A stretch of 64,000 nucleotides of DNA. Origin: VGSG01 sp040756375 (GTDB lineage Bacteria > Desulfobacterota > Desulfomonilia > Desulfomonilales > Desulfomonilaceae). The position numbers were made by a program, and so were the translations under genes. Under the pieces are notes generated by a model that ran no database searches, was not told where the DNA came from, and was given only the letters and a program-made list of their open reading frames with translations. Positions 43,920 through 52,321 of the stretch are shown here, piece by piece (positions within the stretch are counted from its first letter, which is position 1; each line of letters begins with the position of its first letter). The DNA lies in assembly GCA_040756375.1 (NCBI GenBank), contig JBFLZC010000028.1, positions 11,232-75,231 of the forward strand. Reading direction: 5' to 3'.

Positions 43920-44945
43920 CTATTTCTGAGGCTCGATCACGACCTTGATTGAGTCCTGAGCTGCGGCCACGAGACCAAAACCCTCTTCAGTGCGCTCTAA
44001 AGGCAGGCGATGGGTGATCATGTCCGTGACGGTAATTCGGCCGGATGCGATGAGCTCGATGGCTGCCCTGATGTCTCTGGGGCCTGCCGCGTACGATGAC
44101 ACTATCTTCACTTCTTGCCACCACCAATCGTTGAACGGCATGTCCACGCGCACGTTAGGGTCTGCCGGAGCGAAAAAGAGAATAGTTCCGCCTCGATCGA
44201 CCGCATGAAAAGCCTGATGTAGAGCCTTTTGCGCGCCTGTGGCCACGATGACCAGGTCTGCAAGGTGCCCGTTGTTCGCCTCCTTGAGGCGTTCCATCAG
44301 ATCATCTCCGGTGAGCAAGCCCTGATCCGCGCCGAATTGCACAGCAGCTTCCAGTCGCTGCGGGTTCACGTCTACAGCGATGATGCGACTGGCTCCCGCG
44401 GCTCTTGCCAGCTTGATGTGCATCAGGCCCGCGATGCCGCTCCCGATCACAACAACGCGGCGCCCGGGCAGCCAGCCTGCATTATGCTGACCTCGATATA
44501 TACAGGCCAAAGGTTCGATGAAAACAGCCTGCTCGTAGGACATGGAATCAGGCAGCGCATACAGCCCATTGCGCACGTTGATGGCCGGCACACGCAGGAA
44601 CTCCGCGAATCCACCCGGATCAAAGTTCGTGGTTTTGAGCGTGTCACAGGTTCCATGATGGTCAGAGAGGCAGTAGCGGCACATGTTGCAGGGCACGTGG
44701 TGCGACACAAAAACGCGGTTGCCGATCTTCCAACCCTGTACGTTCGCGCCTATTTCGGTTATTTCCCCAGCGATTTCGTGACCAAGCACCCGTGGAGCTT
44801 TGGGGAGCCGATACCATTCGAGCACGTCGCTGCCACAAATCCCGCTGGCCCATATCTTCACCAGGATTTCGTCAGGGCCGATGCGAGGAATCGCCATTTC
44901 CTCGATCCTGACGTCCTTGTTGTTGTAGTACATGGCGACTCGCAT
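43920..44945 (-). CDS. zinc-dependent medium-chain alcohol/polyol dehydrogenase
   Basis: 341 aa MDR enzyme. Catalytic zinc ligands Cys in GICGSD near residue 38 and His-Glu in VLGHEIAGE near 57. A four-Cys structural zinc site is in CNMCRYCLSDHHGTC near 90. The NAD(P) motif is in VIGSGIAGLMH near 170. Start ATG 44945 with GGAGAG 7 nt upstream. It oxidises a secondary alcohol or sugar alcohol, substrate unknown. The LsrF-like gene lies 128 nt upstream on the same strand. Confidence 0.9.
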   Translation of the reverse strand: MRVAMYYNNKDVRIEEMAIPRIGPDEILVKIWASGICGSDVLEWYRLPKAPRVLGHEIAGEITEIGANVQGWKIGNRVFVSHHVPCNMCRYCLSDHHGTCDTLKTTNFDPGGFAEFLRVPAINVRNGLYALPDSMSYEQAVFIEPLACIYRGQHNAGWLPGRRVVVIGSGIAGLMHIKLARAAGASRIIAVDVNPQRLEAAVQFGADQGLLTGDDLMERLKEANNGHLADLVIVATGAQKALHQAFHAVDRGGTILFFAPADPNVRVDMPFNDWWWQEVKIVSSYAAGPRDIRAAIELIASGRITVTDMITHRLPLERTEEGFGLVAAAQDSIKVVIEPQK

Positions 44946-45011
44946 GAATGGCTCTCCTTCCGTGCTCAGGGACCCAATCCGTTCCGGTGAAAAGAAGCCG
45001 TCCCCTTAGCG

Positions 45012-45040
45012 GTAGGGGCGGGTTTGAAACCCGCCCCTAC
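45012..45040. repeat. perfect hairpin GTAGGGGCGGGTTT / AAACCCGCCCCTAC
   Basis: 14-bp perfect arms around one base, between the LsrF-like and dehydrogenase genes. Similar to GC stems of repeat family A. Confidence 0.6.
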
Positions 45041-45073
45041 GAGAATTCTGCGCAAACAATCTCGGAACCGGAT

Positions 45074-45964
45074 CTATGCAGCCTTGGAGCCCTTCTTTTC
45101 GTCCTGGTAGATTTTGAGGGCTTTCTTGGGCTTCTCATTGTAGTGCACCACGGCCCGCACGGCTTTGATCATCCCAACGGGGCAGTCAGATTGGAAGATG
45201 TTCCTGCCCATGTCCACGCCCACCGCGCCCTCGGTTACCGCTTTGTACGCCATGGTAAGTGCATCCAATTCCGGGAGCTTCTTCCCACCTGCCATGACGA
45301 TGGGAACAGGGCAGGTTCCGGTGACGCGCTCGAAGTTCTCGCAGTAATAGGTCTTCACCAGGTTCGCGCCCATTTCCGCAGCCATCCTGGAGGCCAGGCT
45401 CAAGAATCGAGCATCCCGGACCATTTCCCTGCCCACTGCTGTTACGGCCAGAACCGGAATTCCTGTCGAGTAGCCTGCGTCGATCAGGTCTGCGAATGCA
45501 GCCAGGGTCTGGTGCTGGTACTGAGCCCCAATATAGATCGAGAAGGCCATTCCGCACACGTTGAGCCTCATGCAGTCTTCCGGCGTCACGGTCAAGGTCT
45601 CGTTGGAAAGATCATCCGCGACAACGCTGTTCCCGCCTGAAACCCTCAAGACGATAGGCACCTGAGCGCCCGGAGGAACACTAGTCCGCAGAATGCCGCG
45701 CGTGAGCATCAGACAATCCGCGTGAGGAATCAGCGGCTCCAGCGTCTCTTCCATGACTTCCAAGCCCGATGTGGGTCCCTGGAAATAACCGTGGTCCACG
45801 GCTAGCATCACGGTGCGACCGGTGTCGGGCTTGATAATCCGGGAGAGTCGGTTTTTCATGCCCCAGTCCAAATGATCGCATCCTTTGAGGTGAAACCCGG
45901 CTGCTGAGCCCTTCTTGGAAGCCCGCACGTCTCTTGCCTGTACCATTCCTTCTACGTCGGCCAT
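45074..45964 (-). CDS. LsrF-like class I aldolase/thiolase
   Basis: 296 aa closely resembling LsrF from end to end: FHLKGCDHLDWGMKNRLSRI, TVMLAVDHGYFQGPTSGLE, CLMLTRGILRTSVPP, VKTYYCENFE (Schiff-base Lys), PIVMAGGKKLPE and GVDMGRNIFQSD. LsrF transfers an acetyl group from the phosphorylated AI-2 derivative to CoA. No lsrK, lsrG or lsr transporter is seen, so the natural substrate may differ. Start ATG 45964 with GGGAG upstream. Upstream to 47301 there is no coding sequence on this strand. Confidence 0.85.
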   Translation of the reverse strand: MADVEGMVQARDVRASKKGSAAGFHLKGCDHLDWGMKNRLSRIIKPDTGRTVMLAVDHGYFQGPTSGLEVMEETLEPLIPHADCLMLTRGILRTSVPPGAQVPIVLRVSGGNSVVADDLSNETLTVTPEDCMRLNVCGMAFSIYIGAQYQHQTLAAFADLIDAGYSTGIPVLAVTAVGREMVRDARFLSLASRMAAEMGANLVKTYYCENFERVTGTCPVPIVMAGGKKLPELDALTMAYKAVTEGAVGVDMGRNIFQSDCPVGMIKAVRAVVHYNEKPKKALKIYQDEKKGSKAA

Positions 45965-46194
45965 CGTACTCCCACCTTGTTGTCGTAGTCTTATTCTTCC
46001 CCCGCGAAGCCCCCGAACGAGAAGCCGCGGTCACCGCGCCTATGATTTATCGGAACGCAGGCTGCGTAAACGCTATGGAAGCCTGACTGATAATAGCGGC
46101 ACGATGCTAACAGAGCCTCTAGACACTGTCAACGGAAGTGGCGCACGTGCCTGACTTGGTGCCACCAGATCTTGGCAGATGCACTTTCGCGCGT

Positions 46195-46301
46195 ATACCG
46201 GCTGTGAGAATTCTTGGCCTCTTGGACAGCCCTCGCTAGACGAAAATCGGTGGGGGCCGGCGTCCCCCGGATTGGGTCCGGGGCAGGCTCTGCCGGCCCG
46301 A
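46195..46301 (+). repeat. dispersed repeat family A, copy 2
   Basis: ATACCGGCTGTGAGAATTC, then GGGGCCGGCGTCCCCCGGATT with GGCAGGCTCTGCCGGCCCGAG. It lacks the second half with GGCACGGAGGCCGGC. It is part of a 1.3-kb gene-free stretch, 45965-47301, that also holds families B and D. Confidence 0.7.
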
Positions 46302-46768
46302 GAACGACGGGCAATCCCGCGCCTCGCGAGACAGTCCCACCCAGAACAGGATATTACCTGACTAAGAACGAATCGGCATGAAATGAGCCGGTAGCGCGGG
46401 CCATATTTCAATTATATTCCAACAAATCCGGCAAGTTGCAGAAAACTGCTTGACTCACCCATGCTGCTCTGAATATGCTCGCGCCTTACCGCAACCGGTT
46501 TTTTCTTTTGGCTTGGATTGCACGGAGGGTTCAAGGATACCCCGTCCCCGGATCTCTTTTATTCCGGTTAGCGGTTTGGTCCAGGGACGGGGCATACCAC
46601 ATCATTTCCTCACCTCCACCCCCTTGAGCCGGGAACCTTGCGGCAGCGCTTTCTCATTTTCTGCGAATCATTTCCTCCGGACGAGCTTCACTTTGGCGGG
46701 TCAGTGCGTCAGTGCAGTCATTCCGAGGAACGACGATCAGCTTTCGGTCGCAACACAATGCGAAGAGA

Positions 46769-47049
46769 GATTATTCATTCAACTCCGTTAAAGCCCCAAA
46801 GGGGCGATTGAAAGTAGCCCGGCAATTCATTGCCGGGTGACCGTTGAGCAAAAATCCGCCTCTTGGTCCCCAGGTGGCGCCCGGAGGATTAATCCTCCGG
46901 GCGCCACCTGGGGACTAAGAAATCTTTTCTTAACCGCTCATTCCCGGCGATAAATCGCCGGGCTACTATCGGGGCGTCCATCCTGGACGCAGGCGGCCTC
47001 AAAGTAAGGAAATGACCGCTGGAGGATTGCGGAGCAAAAGAGACAATCC
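46769..47049 (+). repeat. dispersed repeat family D, copy 2 (long form)
   Basis: Begins GATTATTCATTCAACTCCG and ends GCAAAAGAGACAATCC, as in 11871-12033 but longer. It carries the CCCGGCAATTCATTGCCGGG stem, a 50-bp perfect palindrome at 46866-46915, and CCCGGCGATAAATCGCCGGG near 46946. The first 74 bases match the other copy with about four differences. No gene. Confidence 0.75.
46866..46915. repeat. 50-bp perfect palindrome
   Basis: GTCCCCAGGTGGCGCCCGGA, then GGATT, followed by the exact reverse complement with no loop. The centre is TTAA. It lies inside family D copy 2; the equivalent position in copy 1 has a shorter, imperfect stem. Confidence 0.85.
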
Positions 47050-47071
47050 CTATGAAAATACGCCCGCGAGT

Positions 47072-47149
47072 TTGGTGCCACGGAAGTATCGCCAGGCTCG
47101 TCGGTGCATGGATGGGTCCCGCGAGGCGCGGGACACTTCCGTGGTAACA
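47072..47149. repeat. family B-like palindromic fragment
   Basis: TGGTGCCACGGAAG ... CTTCCGTGGTAACA with inner CCCGCGAGGCGCGGG. Ends match the terminal inverted repeats of 38202-38360 in part. Another fragment begins GGTGCCACGGACC at about 49325. Confidence 0.6.
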
Positions 47150-47175
47150 AGTCAAAGCTGCTATACAGTCTTGAT

Positions 47176-47205
47176 TTGTTGATGAGACACGGCATGGGTT
47201 ATGAT
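47176..47205 (+). promoter_or_regulatory. candidate promoter for the GHMP kinase gene
   Basis: TTGTTG at 47176-47181, 18-nt spacer, TATGAT at 47200-47205, in a locally AT-rich stretch about 90 nt upstream of ATG 47302. Confidence 0.35.
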
Positions 47206-47301
47206 AAGGACCGTGTAGATTCCCCAGGTCCGAGCATCGCCTCAGGTAGCATTTCGAGACGTTCTCCTTACCGGGCCAAGGCGAAACCTCAAAGGTGACC
47301 C

Positions 47302-48291
47302 ATGATTATCACCCGAACTCCGTTGCGAATAAGCTTTTGCGGGGGCGGCACCGACCTCCCCTCGTTCTATCGGAAAGAACAGGGCGCGGTGGTGAGCACG
47401 GCGCTCAACAAATACGTGTACATTACGGTGAACCGCCTGACCCAGTACTTCGAAAAAGGCATACTGATCAAGTATTCCAAAACGGAACTTGTGGACTCAG
47501 TGGACGAGATCCGGCACCCGATCATCCGCGAAGCCATGAAGATCACCGGAGTGCTCGACCGTGTGGAAATTACGTCCATGGCGGACATCCCTGCGGGAAC
47601 AGGCTTGGGATCGTCAAGCACCTACGCGGTGGGGCTCCTCCACGCGCTCTACACGTTCAAGGGGCAGTATGTCTCCGCTGGTCAGCTCGCCGCCGAAGCT
47701 TGTCAGATCGAGATTGAACGCCTGAATGACCCCATCGGTAAGCAGGATCAGTACATCGCCGCTTATGGGGGCATGTGCCATATCCGCTTCAACGCTGATG
47801 AAACAGTGTTCGTTGACCCGGTTATCTGCTCTCCTGAAACGAAACGAGCGCTCCAGGACAACCTTTTGATGTTCTATACCGGCATTACCAGGCGCGCGGG
47901 CGAGATTCTGGAAGTGCAGAAGGCCAACACGCACAAGAAAATGGACCCGCTTATCAAGATGAGGGATCTCTGTTCCAGAGCACTGGAAGTGCTCAAGGAC
48001 GGGCGTTCGCTCAATCGTTTCGGCGAGATTCTTCATGAAGGCTGGCTCTTGAAGCAAAGCCTGGTGGGCACAATCAGTAACGATCGGATCAACGGCTATT
48101 ACGAAGCTGCCCGCGCAGCCGGCGCGATCGGAGGAAAGCTCCTTGGCGCAGGCGGAGGCGGTTTCTTGCTCTTCTACGTGGAAAAACAGAATCAGCCGCG
48201 CGTAAGAGACGCGCTTTCCGGTTTGCAGGAGCTCCCGTTTATGTTCGAGCCGCAAGGGAGCAAGGTGATCTACATATCCGACGACTCTTAG
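47302..48291 (+). CDS. hddA: GHMP kinase, D-glycero-D-manno-heptose 7-phosphate kinase-like
   Basis: 329 aa. The N-terminus MIITRTPLRISFCGGGTDLP is typical of HddA-type sugar kinases. The ATP loop is in PAGTGLGSSSTYAVGLL near residue 100 and the GHMP C-terminal motif GGKLLGAGGGGFLLFY near 275. AAAGGTG precedes ATG 47302. HddA phosphorylates heptose 7-phosphate at O1 for GDP-heptose synthesis; related kinases act on fucose or other sugars. No gmhA, gmhB or hddC is beside it, so the assignment rests on sequence only. Confidence 0.82.
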   Translation: MIITRTPLRISFCGGGTDLPSFYRKEQGAVVSTALNKYVYITVNRLTQYFEKGILIKYSKTELVDSVDEIRHPIIREAMKITGVLDRVEITSMADIPAGTGLGSSSTYAVGLLHALYTFKGQYVSAGQLAAEACQIEIERLNDPIGKQDQYIAAYGGMCHIRFNADETVFVDPVICSPETKRALQDNLLMFYTGITRRAGEILEVQKANTHKKMDPLIKMRDLCSRALEVLKDGRSLNRFGEILHEGWLLKQSLVGTISNDRINGYYEAARAAGAIGGKLLGAGGGGFLLFYVEKQNQPRVRDALSGLQELPFMFEPQGSKVIYISDDS

Positions 48292-48475
48292 CACTGTTCT
48301 ATATTGCTGCGCATAAACCTTGAGCTTTTTGGGCCTTCCCTACGCCCCCTCCCCTAACCCCTCCCGCCAGGGGAGGAGAATGAGTCCCCCTCCCTTGATG
48401 GGAGGGGACAGGGGAGGGTGAGAGTGAGCCAGTTTCAACGCGTGGCTGAATAGTCCGCGTCCTGGGGGAACCTCG

Positions 48476-49138
48476 ATGGGCTTCCGATCTCTTAAACGGA
48501 TACTGCTGGGACTTTTCCTGGCCCTGGTGCTCCTCGGTCATGGCTTTGGCAGTGAAGATGGCTACGACCCTTGGGAAGTTCCGCCGGGGCAACCGACGCA
48601 GATGTGGTCCCAGGTTGATTACGATCCAAAGAAACTGTGGGATACGTGGTTCGACTCAGATGCGTGGGGCTATCCGTACGACCGCCAAGCCGCTGCCAGC
48701 GGAAAGACATCAGAAGGAGAAGACCCGTCGCTGTTGGGCGATACAGCCATGTGTTTTTCCACTGGTTGGGGGGTCAAGCATGTGGTCGATTTCTGTGAGG
48801 CCAGGTTAGTTGATGTGAATACGATCGATCTCTTCATCCATAACGATGGTCCGGGGTTCCTAGATAGACTAAGAATTCAGGTGAAAAGTGGAATGTTCTC
48901 GTGTCAGTACTGGACTTTTTACAAACTACCAGGAGGGAAGGCAGATCTAACATGGACGACAAAGCGTCAAGAGTTGACTCTGGACAATAAGGTGCACCGA
49001 AAAGGGGACGTCATCAAAGGCAGGATCGACTTTGAGTGCGTAGAGCAGGCAACAAATCCCGAATACGTTGCGAAATGGCCCACTAGACATCCACTAACTA
49101 TCAAGGTCTGGGGGGTGTTCAAAACGGTTGTGGAGTAA
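48476..49138 (+). CDS. exported protein of unknown function
   Basis: 220 aa with signal peptide ILLGLFLALVLLGHGFG in the first 25 residues. The mature N-terminal half is rich in Trp, Asp, Tyr and Pro (YDPWEVPPGQPTQMW, YDPKKLWDTWFDSDAWGYPYD). The second half is beta-like and contains four cysteines (CFSTGWG, FCEARL, SCQYW, ECVEQ). No family is recognised. 185 nt separate it from the kinase gene; the gap carries a CCCCTCCC / GGGAGGGG stem repeated at 57160. Confidence 0.75.
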   Translation: MGFRSLKRILLGLFLALVLLGHGFGSEDGYDPWEVPPGQPTQMWSQVDYDPKKLWDTWFDSDAWGYPYDRQAAASGKTSEGEDPSLLGDTAMCFSTGWGVKHVVDFCEARLVDVNTIDLFIHNDGPGFLDRLRIQVKSGMFSCQYWTFYKLPGGKADLTWTTKRQELTLDNKVHRKGDVIKGRIDFECVEQATNPEYVAKWPTRHPLTIKVWGVFKTVVE

Positions 49139-49152
49139 GAGGCTGGGAGCAT

Positions 49153-49310
49153 ATACCGGTTGTCAAGATTCTTGGTTTCTTGGACAGCCCGCGCTTGAAG
49201 AACACCGGTAGGGTCCGGCGTCCCCCGGATCGCGTCCGGGGCAGGCTCTGCCGGCCCGAGCTAGGTGACCCTTAAACGAAATGTGCCGGCACGGAGGCCG
49301 GCACCTACCA
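49153..49310 (+). repeat. dispersed repeat family A, copy 3 (full length)
   Basis: ATACCGGTTGTCAAGATTC start, TCCGGCGTCCCCCGGATCGC block, GCTCTGCCGGCCCGAGCTAG, GTGACCCTTAAACGAAATG and CCGGCACGGAGGCCGGCACC. The best-preserved copy, between the exported-protein and ABM genes. Confidence 0.78.
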
Positions 49311-49383
49311 GGCGCTTTCGGCCGGGTGCCACGGACCTCAGCTTTGGCAGGTCCGTGTCTTATTCAGCGCGCGCTCTTCGCGC

Positions 49384-49686
49384 TCAATCGGCTCCCTGCC
49401 CCCCGGTCAGGAATACCTCCACCTTTTCGGGCCCAGACAAGAAGGTATCGAGTTTCCCCAGGAACCGGTTCCTTTCGTCGCTGGACTTCCATGCTTCCCA
49501 GCGCTTTCGGCTCGCCCACGTGCTGACGACAACGATACGGTTGGGACTGTCAGCGCTGATCAGCGTTTGCCCGGAGATGTACCCCCCTTGCAGAGTCACG
49601 GCCGACCGAAGTTGCATCAGGAGCTGGTAGGCCTCGTTGATCCGCTCCGGCTTGAACTCCCTCGTGATAAGGACTTTAATGGCCAT
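49384..49686 (-). CDS. antibiotic-biosynthesis-monooxygenase (ABM) domain protein
   Basis: 100 aa single ABM domain: IKVLITREFKPERINEAYQLLMQL, then GGYISGQTLISADSPNRIVVVSTWASRKRWEAWKSS. The fold is a dimeric alpha/beta ferredoxin-like barrel; members are small oxygenases, haem-degrading enzymes or sensors. The conserved Trp-x-x-x-x-x-W region is present. Start ATG 49686 with GGAGAGGAGGAG upstream. Stand-alone; no partner nearby suggests its substrate. Confidence 0.88.
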   Translation of the reverse strand: MAIKVLITREFKPERINEAYQLLMQLRSAVTLQGGYISGQTLISADSPNRIVVVSTWASRKRWEAWKSSDERNRFLGKLDTFLSGPEKVEVFLTGGQGAD

Positions 49687-49836
49687 CTGCTCCTCCTCTC
49701 CTAAGGCTAAGGTGAATGAAAGAGCTCCTCTTTATTTCATTATCAGAGAAGAACCCGGCCCAATCAAGTTGATTGTCTTTGCGTAGAGGACTTTCCCGGC
49801 TATCCTCTCCAAAGCCTTGGTTATTCCAAGCCGCAA

Positions 49837-52203
49837 TTACTCCACGCGGATCGTCACCTGCGCGGCTTCTCCATGCGGAGTGACCGCGTGAACCACGTGG
49901 CCGCCCTTTAGCGGTTCCCAAAAGAATTCGTACGGCGGCGGAGTTCTCGCGATCTCCACACCGTCCAGTATCCAGATTACTTGAGACACTATTGGCTCCA
50001 CCACAGCCTGGAACCGGATACGATTCTGGTGGTGCGGCGAAAGCACGAATCGGTCGAAGTTGTGGGGGCTCAGGATGCTGACTCGAGAACTCCGATCCAC
50101 AGGCCCAGGGCCATGGGGAGTGAGCGTTCCGGTTACACCTGCTTGGGCCCTCTCAGCCCGCGTTCGCGGCCCCTCGCCGAGGCGGAATCTCCCCTGTCCG
50201 TGCTCTTTTTCCCTTCGATCTATCCATTGCGCGTAAGTGGATCCCAGGGTGTACTGTTCGGTTTCGTGGGTCAGGTCGCATTGCGCGTCCGATATTGCGC
50301 CGCCGATGACTAGCTCGCGGCTTGTGTACGGACACCGGGAAGAAGCAGGTTTGCCGGACATCCAGCAGATCGTCTCTTCCTGAACACCATCGGGTCTCTT
50401 GAACGGAGAGCCCAGCCCTTCCACCGAAAGCACCTGAACGATCTCCTGCATGATCGGGCCCACGGCCGTGGCTCCTGATGCTCGTGCGGTTGACTCGCCG
50501 GTGAAATTGCCCGCCCATATGCCGATCACGTGAGACGCAGTGGCCCCAATGATCCAGCAATCTCGGTAGTTGCTGCTGGTACCGGTCTTCATGGCTATCT
50601 CAGAGGGGAAGTTCATCCACCCCGGATTTCCGAATGTCAGCAGGCGAGCCGAAGGGTCAGCCAGGATGTGCATGATCACGTACGCGGCCTGAGGCGACAT
50701 AACCTGCACCGGCCATGCCCCCTCACCTGCGCGCACAGCTAAGGGCCGGTGCAAGCCGCCGTTCGCCAACGTGCAGTACGCCTGAACGAGTCGGAACAGG
50801 TCCGCTTCGATATTCCCGATGGCCAGGCCCAGGCCGTAGTGCTGTGCGGGCGCGGCATTCTCGTACACGAGATCCAGTTTCTTGAGGAAATCGTAGAAAT
50901 CTTCCAGCCCAATGGCCTTCACCAGCTTGATCGAAGAAATATTCAGGGAATTGCCGAGCGCCACCCGTAAATTCACCGGTCCGTAGAAACGACGGTCCGC
51001 GTTGAGCGGAAGGTAATCCCCATGCGGTGTAGGATAGCTTCTGAAGGTGTCCGGGATCTCCGAATAGGCCTGGTATCCTTTTTCCAGCGCCAGCGCGTAC
51101 AGAAAAGGCTTTAAAGTTGACCCGGCCCCACGCGGGGCAAAGACCGCGTTATTGAAACCTTCGCTTGCAGACCTGTACCCCAGAGAGCCCACCAGGGCCA
51201 GCACTTGAGCGCTCCGCGTATCAACAATCAGCGCGCCGGTCTGCCGTATTCCCATTCCTGCAAGGCGGCCGCGATGCGCGTTGACGATTCTTTCCACCCG
51301 ATGCTGAGTATCGAGGTCTATGGTGGCCCGGATGTGCGCGCCTGATTGGATCTCACTTGTCAGGAGGTGATCCACCAGGTGGGGCGCTTCGCAAGGAAAG
51401 CCTCGAAATGCAAAATGAACAGACTCCCCTTTCATCGCGGCCAGTTGTTCGGATTTGATCCATCCTCGCACTGCCATGCGTTCAAGGACCGAGTCTTTCG
51501 CCGCGAGCGCGGTTTTTCGTGATGTGGGCTTGCGGGGATCGAGCCGCGAAGGAGATCGGGGCAAGACAGCCAGCAATGCAGCTTCGGCCGGATTGAGGCT
51601 TTCTATGTCTTTGCCGAAATAGGAGCGCGCGGCCAGACCCACCCCGCGTATGTTGCCCCCCATTGGCGAAAGATTCAGATAGAGTTCGAGAATTTGCTCC
51701 TTGGAAAGCTGCGTCTCCATTTTGATAGCGGCTGCGAGCTCAATCGCTTTGGATCGCAGCGTCCTCGGCCTAGGCTGAATAAGCCTGACCACCTGCTGCG
51801 TGATGGTGGATGCGCCGGAGACCGTGCGCCATTGCGCCAAATTGCCGGCAAGAGCGCGCAGCATAGCGAATGGGTCGAAGCCGAGGTGATAGAGAAAGCG
51901 TTGATCTTCGGCCGCGATAAACGCGTGTTTCACACACGCGGGGGCTCGCTGAATTTCGCACCAGATCCCGAACTGGCGGTCGGGTCCGGGAACCAGCCGG
52001 AGAAGTCTCCCATGACGATCCACAACCGCGGAACCCAGGCGCGGCCGCTGAGTATTCAGAGCATCTCGATAGTCGGGCAGCCAACCGCTGACAAGCCACG
52101 CCACCGCAAAGAGCATTGCGAGGCCCGCGACGAGAATTGCTACGGCCCTTTTCAGGACTCGTGGCGCCGCTGGTGGGATCTTGAAGTTATTTGATGGCCG
52201 CAT
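49837..52203 (-). CDS. pbpC: penicillin-binding protein 1C
   Basis: 788 aa from ATG 52203; the longer frame upstream runs into a family A repeat and is not believed. N-terminal membrane anchor (AVAILVAGLAMLFAVAWLVSGWL). Glycosyltransferase 51 motifs are AAEDQRFLYHLGFDP, GASTITQQVVRL and ILELYLN. Transpeptidase motifs are GAGSTLKPFLYAL (SxxK serine) and KTGTSSNYRD. The C-terminal BiPBP_C domain ends in HAVTPHGEAAQVTIRVE. It polymerises and cross-links peptidoglycan on the periplasmic side. No MG2-type YfhM gene is seen next to it. Confidence 0.94.
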   Translation of the reverse strand: MRPSNNFKIPPAAPRVLKRAVAILVAGLAMLFAVAWLVSGWLPDYRDALNTQRPRLGSAVVDRHGRLLRLVPGPDRQFGIWCEIQRAPACVKHAFIAAEDQRFLYHLGFDPFAMLRALAGNLAQWRTVSGASTITQQVVRLIQPRPRTLRSKAIELAAAIKMETQLSKEQILELYLNLSPMGGNIRGVGLAARSYFGKDIESLNPAEAALLAVLPRSPSRLDPRKPTSRKTALAAKDSVLERMAVRGWIKSEQLAAMKGESVHFAFRGFPCEAPHLVDHLLTSEIQSGAHIRATIDLDTQHRVERIVNAHRGRLAGMGIRQTGALIVDTRSAQVLALVGSLGYRSASEGFNNAVFAPRGAGSTLKPFLYALALEKGYQAYSEIPDTFRSYPTPHGDYLPLNADRRFYGPVNLRVALGNSLNISSIKLVKAIGLEDFYDFLKKLDLVYENAAPAQHYGLGLAIGNIEADLFRLVQAYCTLANGGLHRPLAVRAGEGAWPVQVMSPQAAYVIMHILADPSARLLTFGNPGWMNFPSEIAMKTGTSSNYRDCWIIGATASHVIGIWAGNFTGESTARASGATAVGPIMQEIVQVLSVEGLGSPFKRPDGVQEETICWMSGKPASSRCPYTSRELVIGGAISDAQCDLTHETEQYTLGSTYAQWIDRREKEHGQGRFRLGEGPRTRAERAQAGVTGTLTPHGPGPVDRSSRVSILSPHNFDRFVLSPHHQNRIRFQAVVEPIVSQVIWILDGVEIARTPPPYEFFWEPLKGGHVVHAVTPHGEAAQVTIRVE

Positions 52204-52213
52204 CCCAACACAT

Positions 52214-52295
52214 CGGTAGGGGCCGGCGTCCCTGCCGGCCCGAGTTTGTTGATAGTCGTTGCATAATCCACCGGCACGGAGGCCGGCGGCTACCA
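52214..52295 (+). repeat. dispersed repeat family A, copy 4
   Basis: CGGTAGGGGCCGGCGTCCCT, GCCGGCCCGAG, a diverged middle, then CCGGCACGGAGGCCGGCGGC. It lies between the cysteine desulfurase stop and the pbpC start, covering any leader of pbpC. Confidence 0.75.
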
Positions 52296-52321
52296 AAACC
52301 GCGTTGCCCCCGTAATCTGTT

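Noticed and set aside
46450..46791. 113-codon plus-strand frame in gene-free DNA
   Set aside because: Ends inside a dispersed repeat, no ribosome site and no family features.
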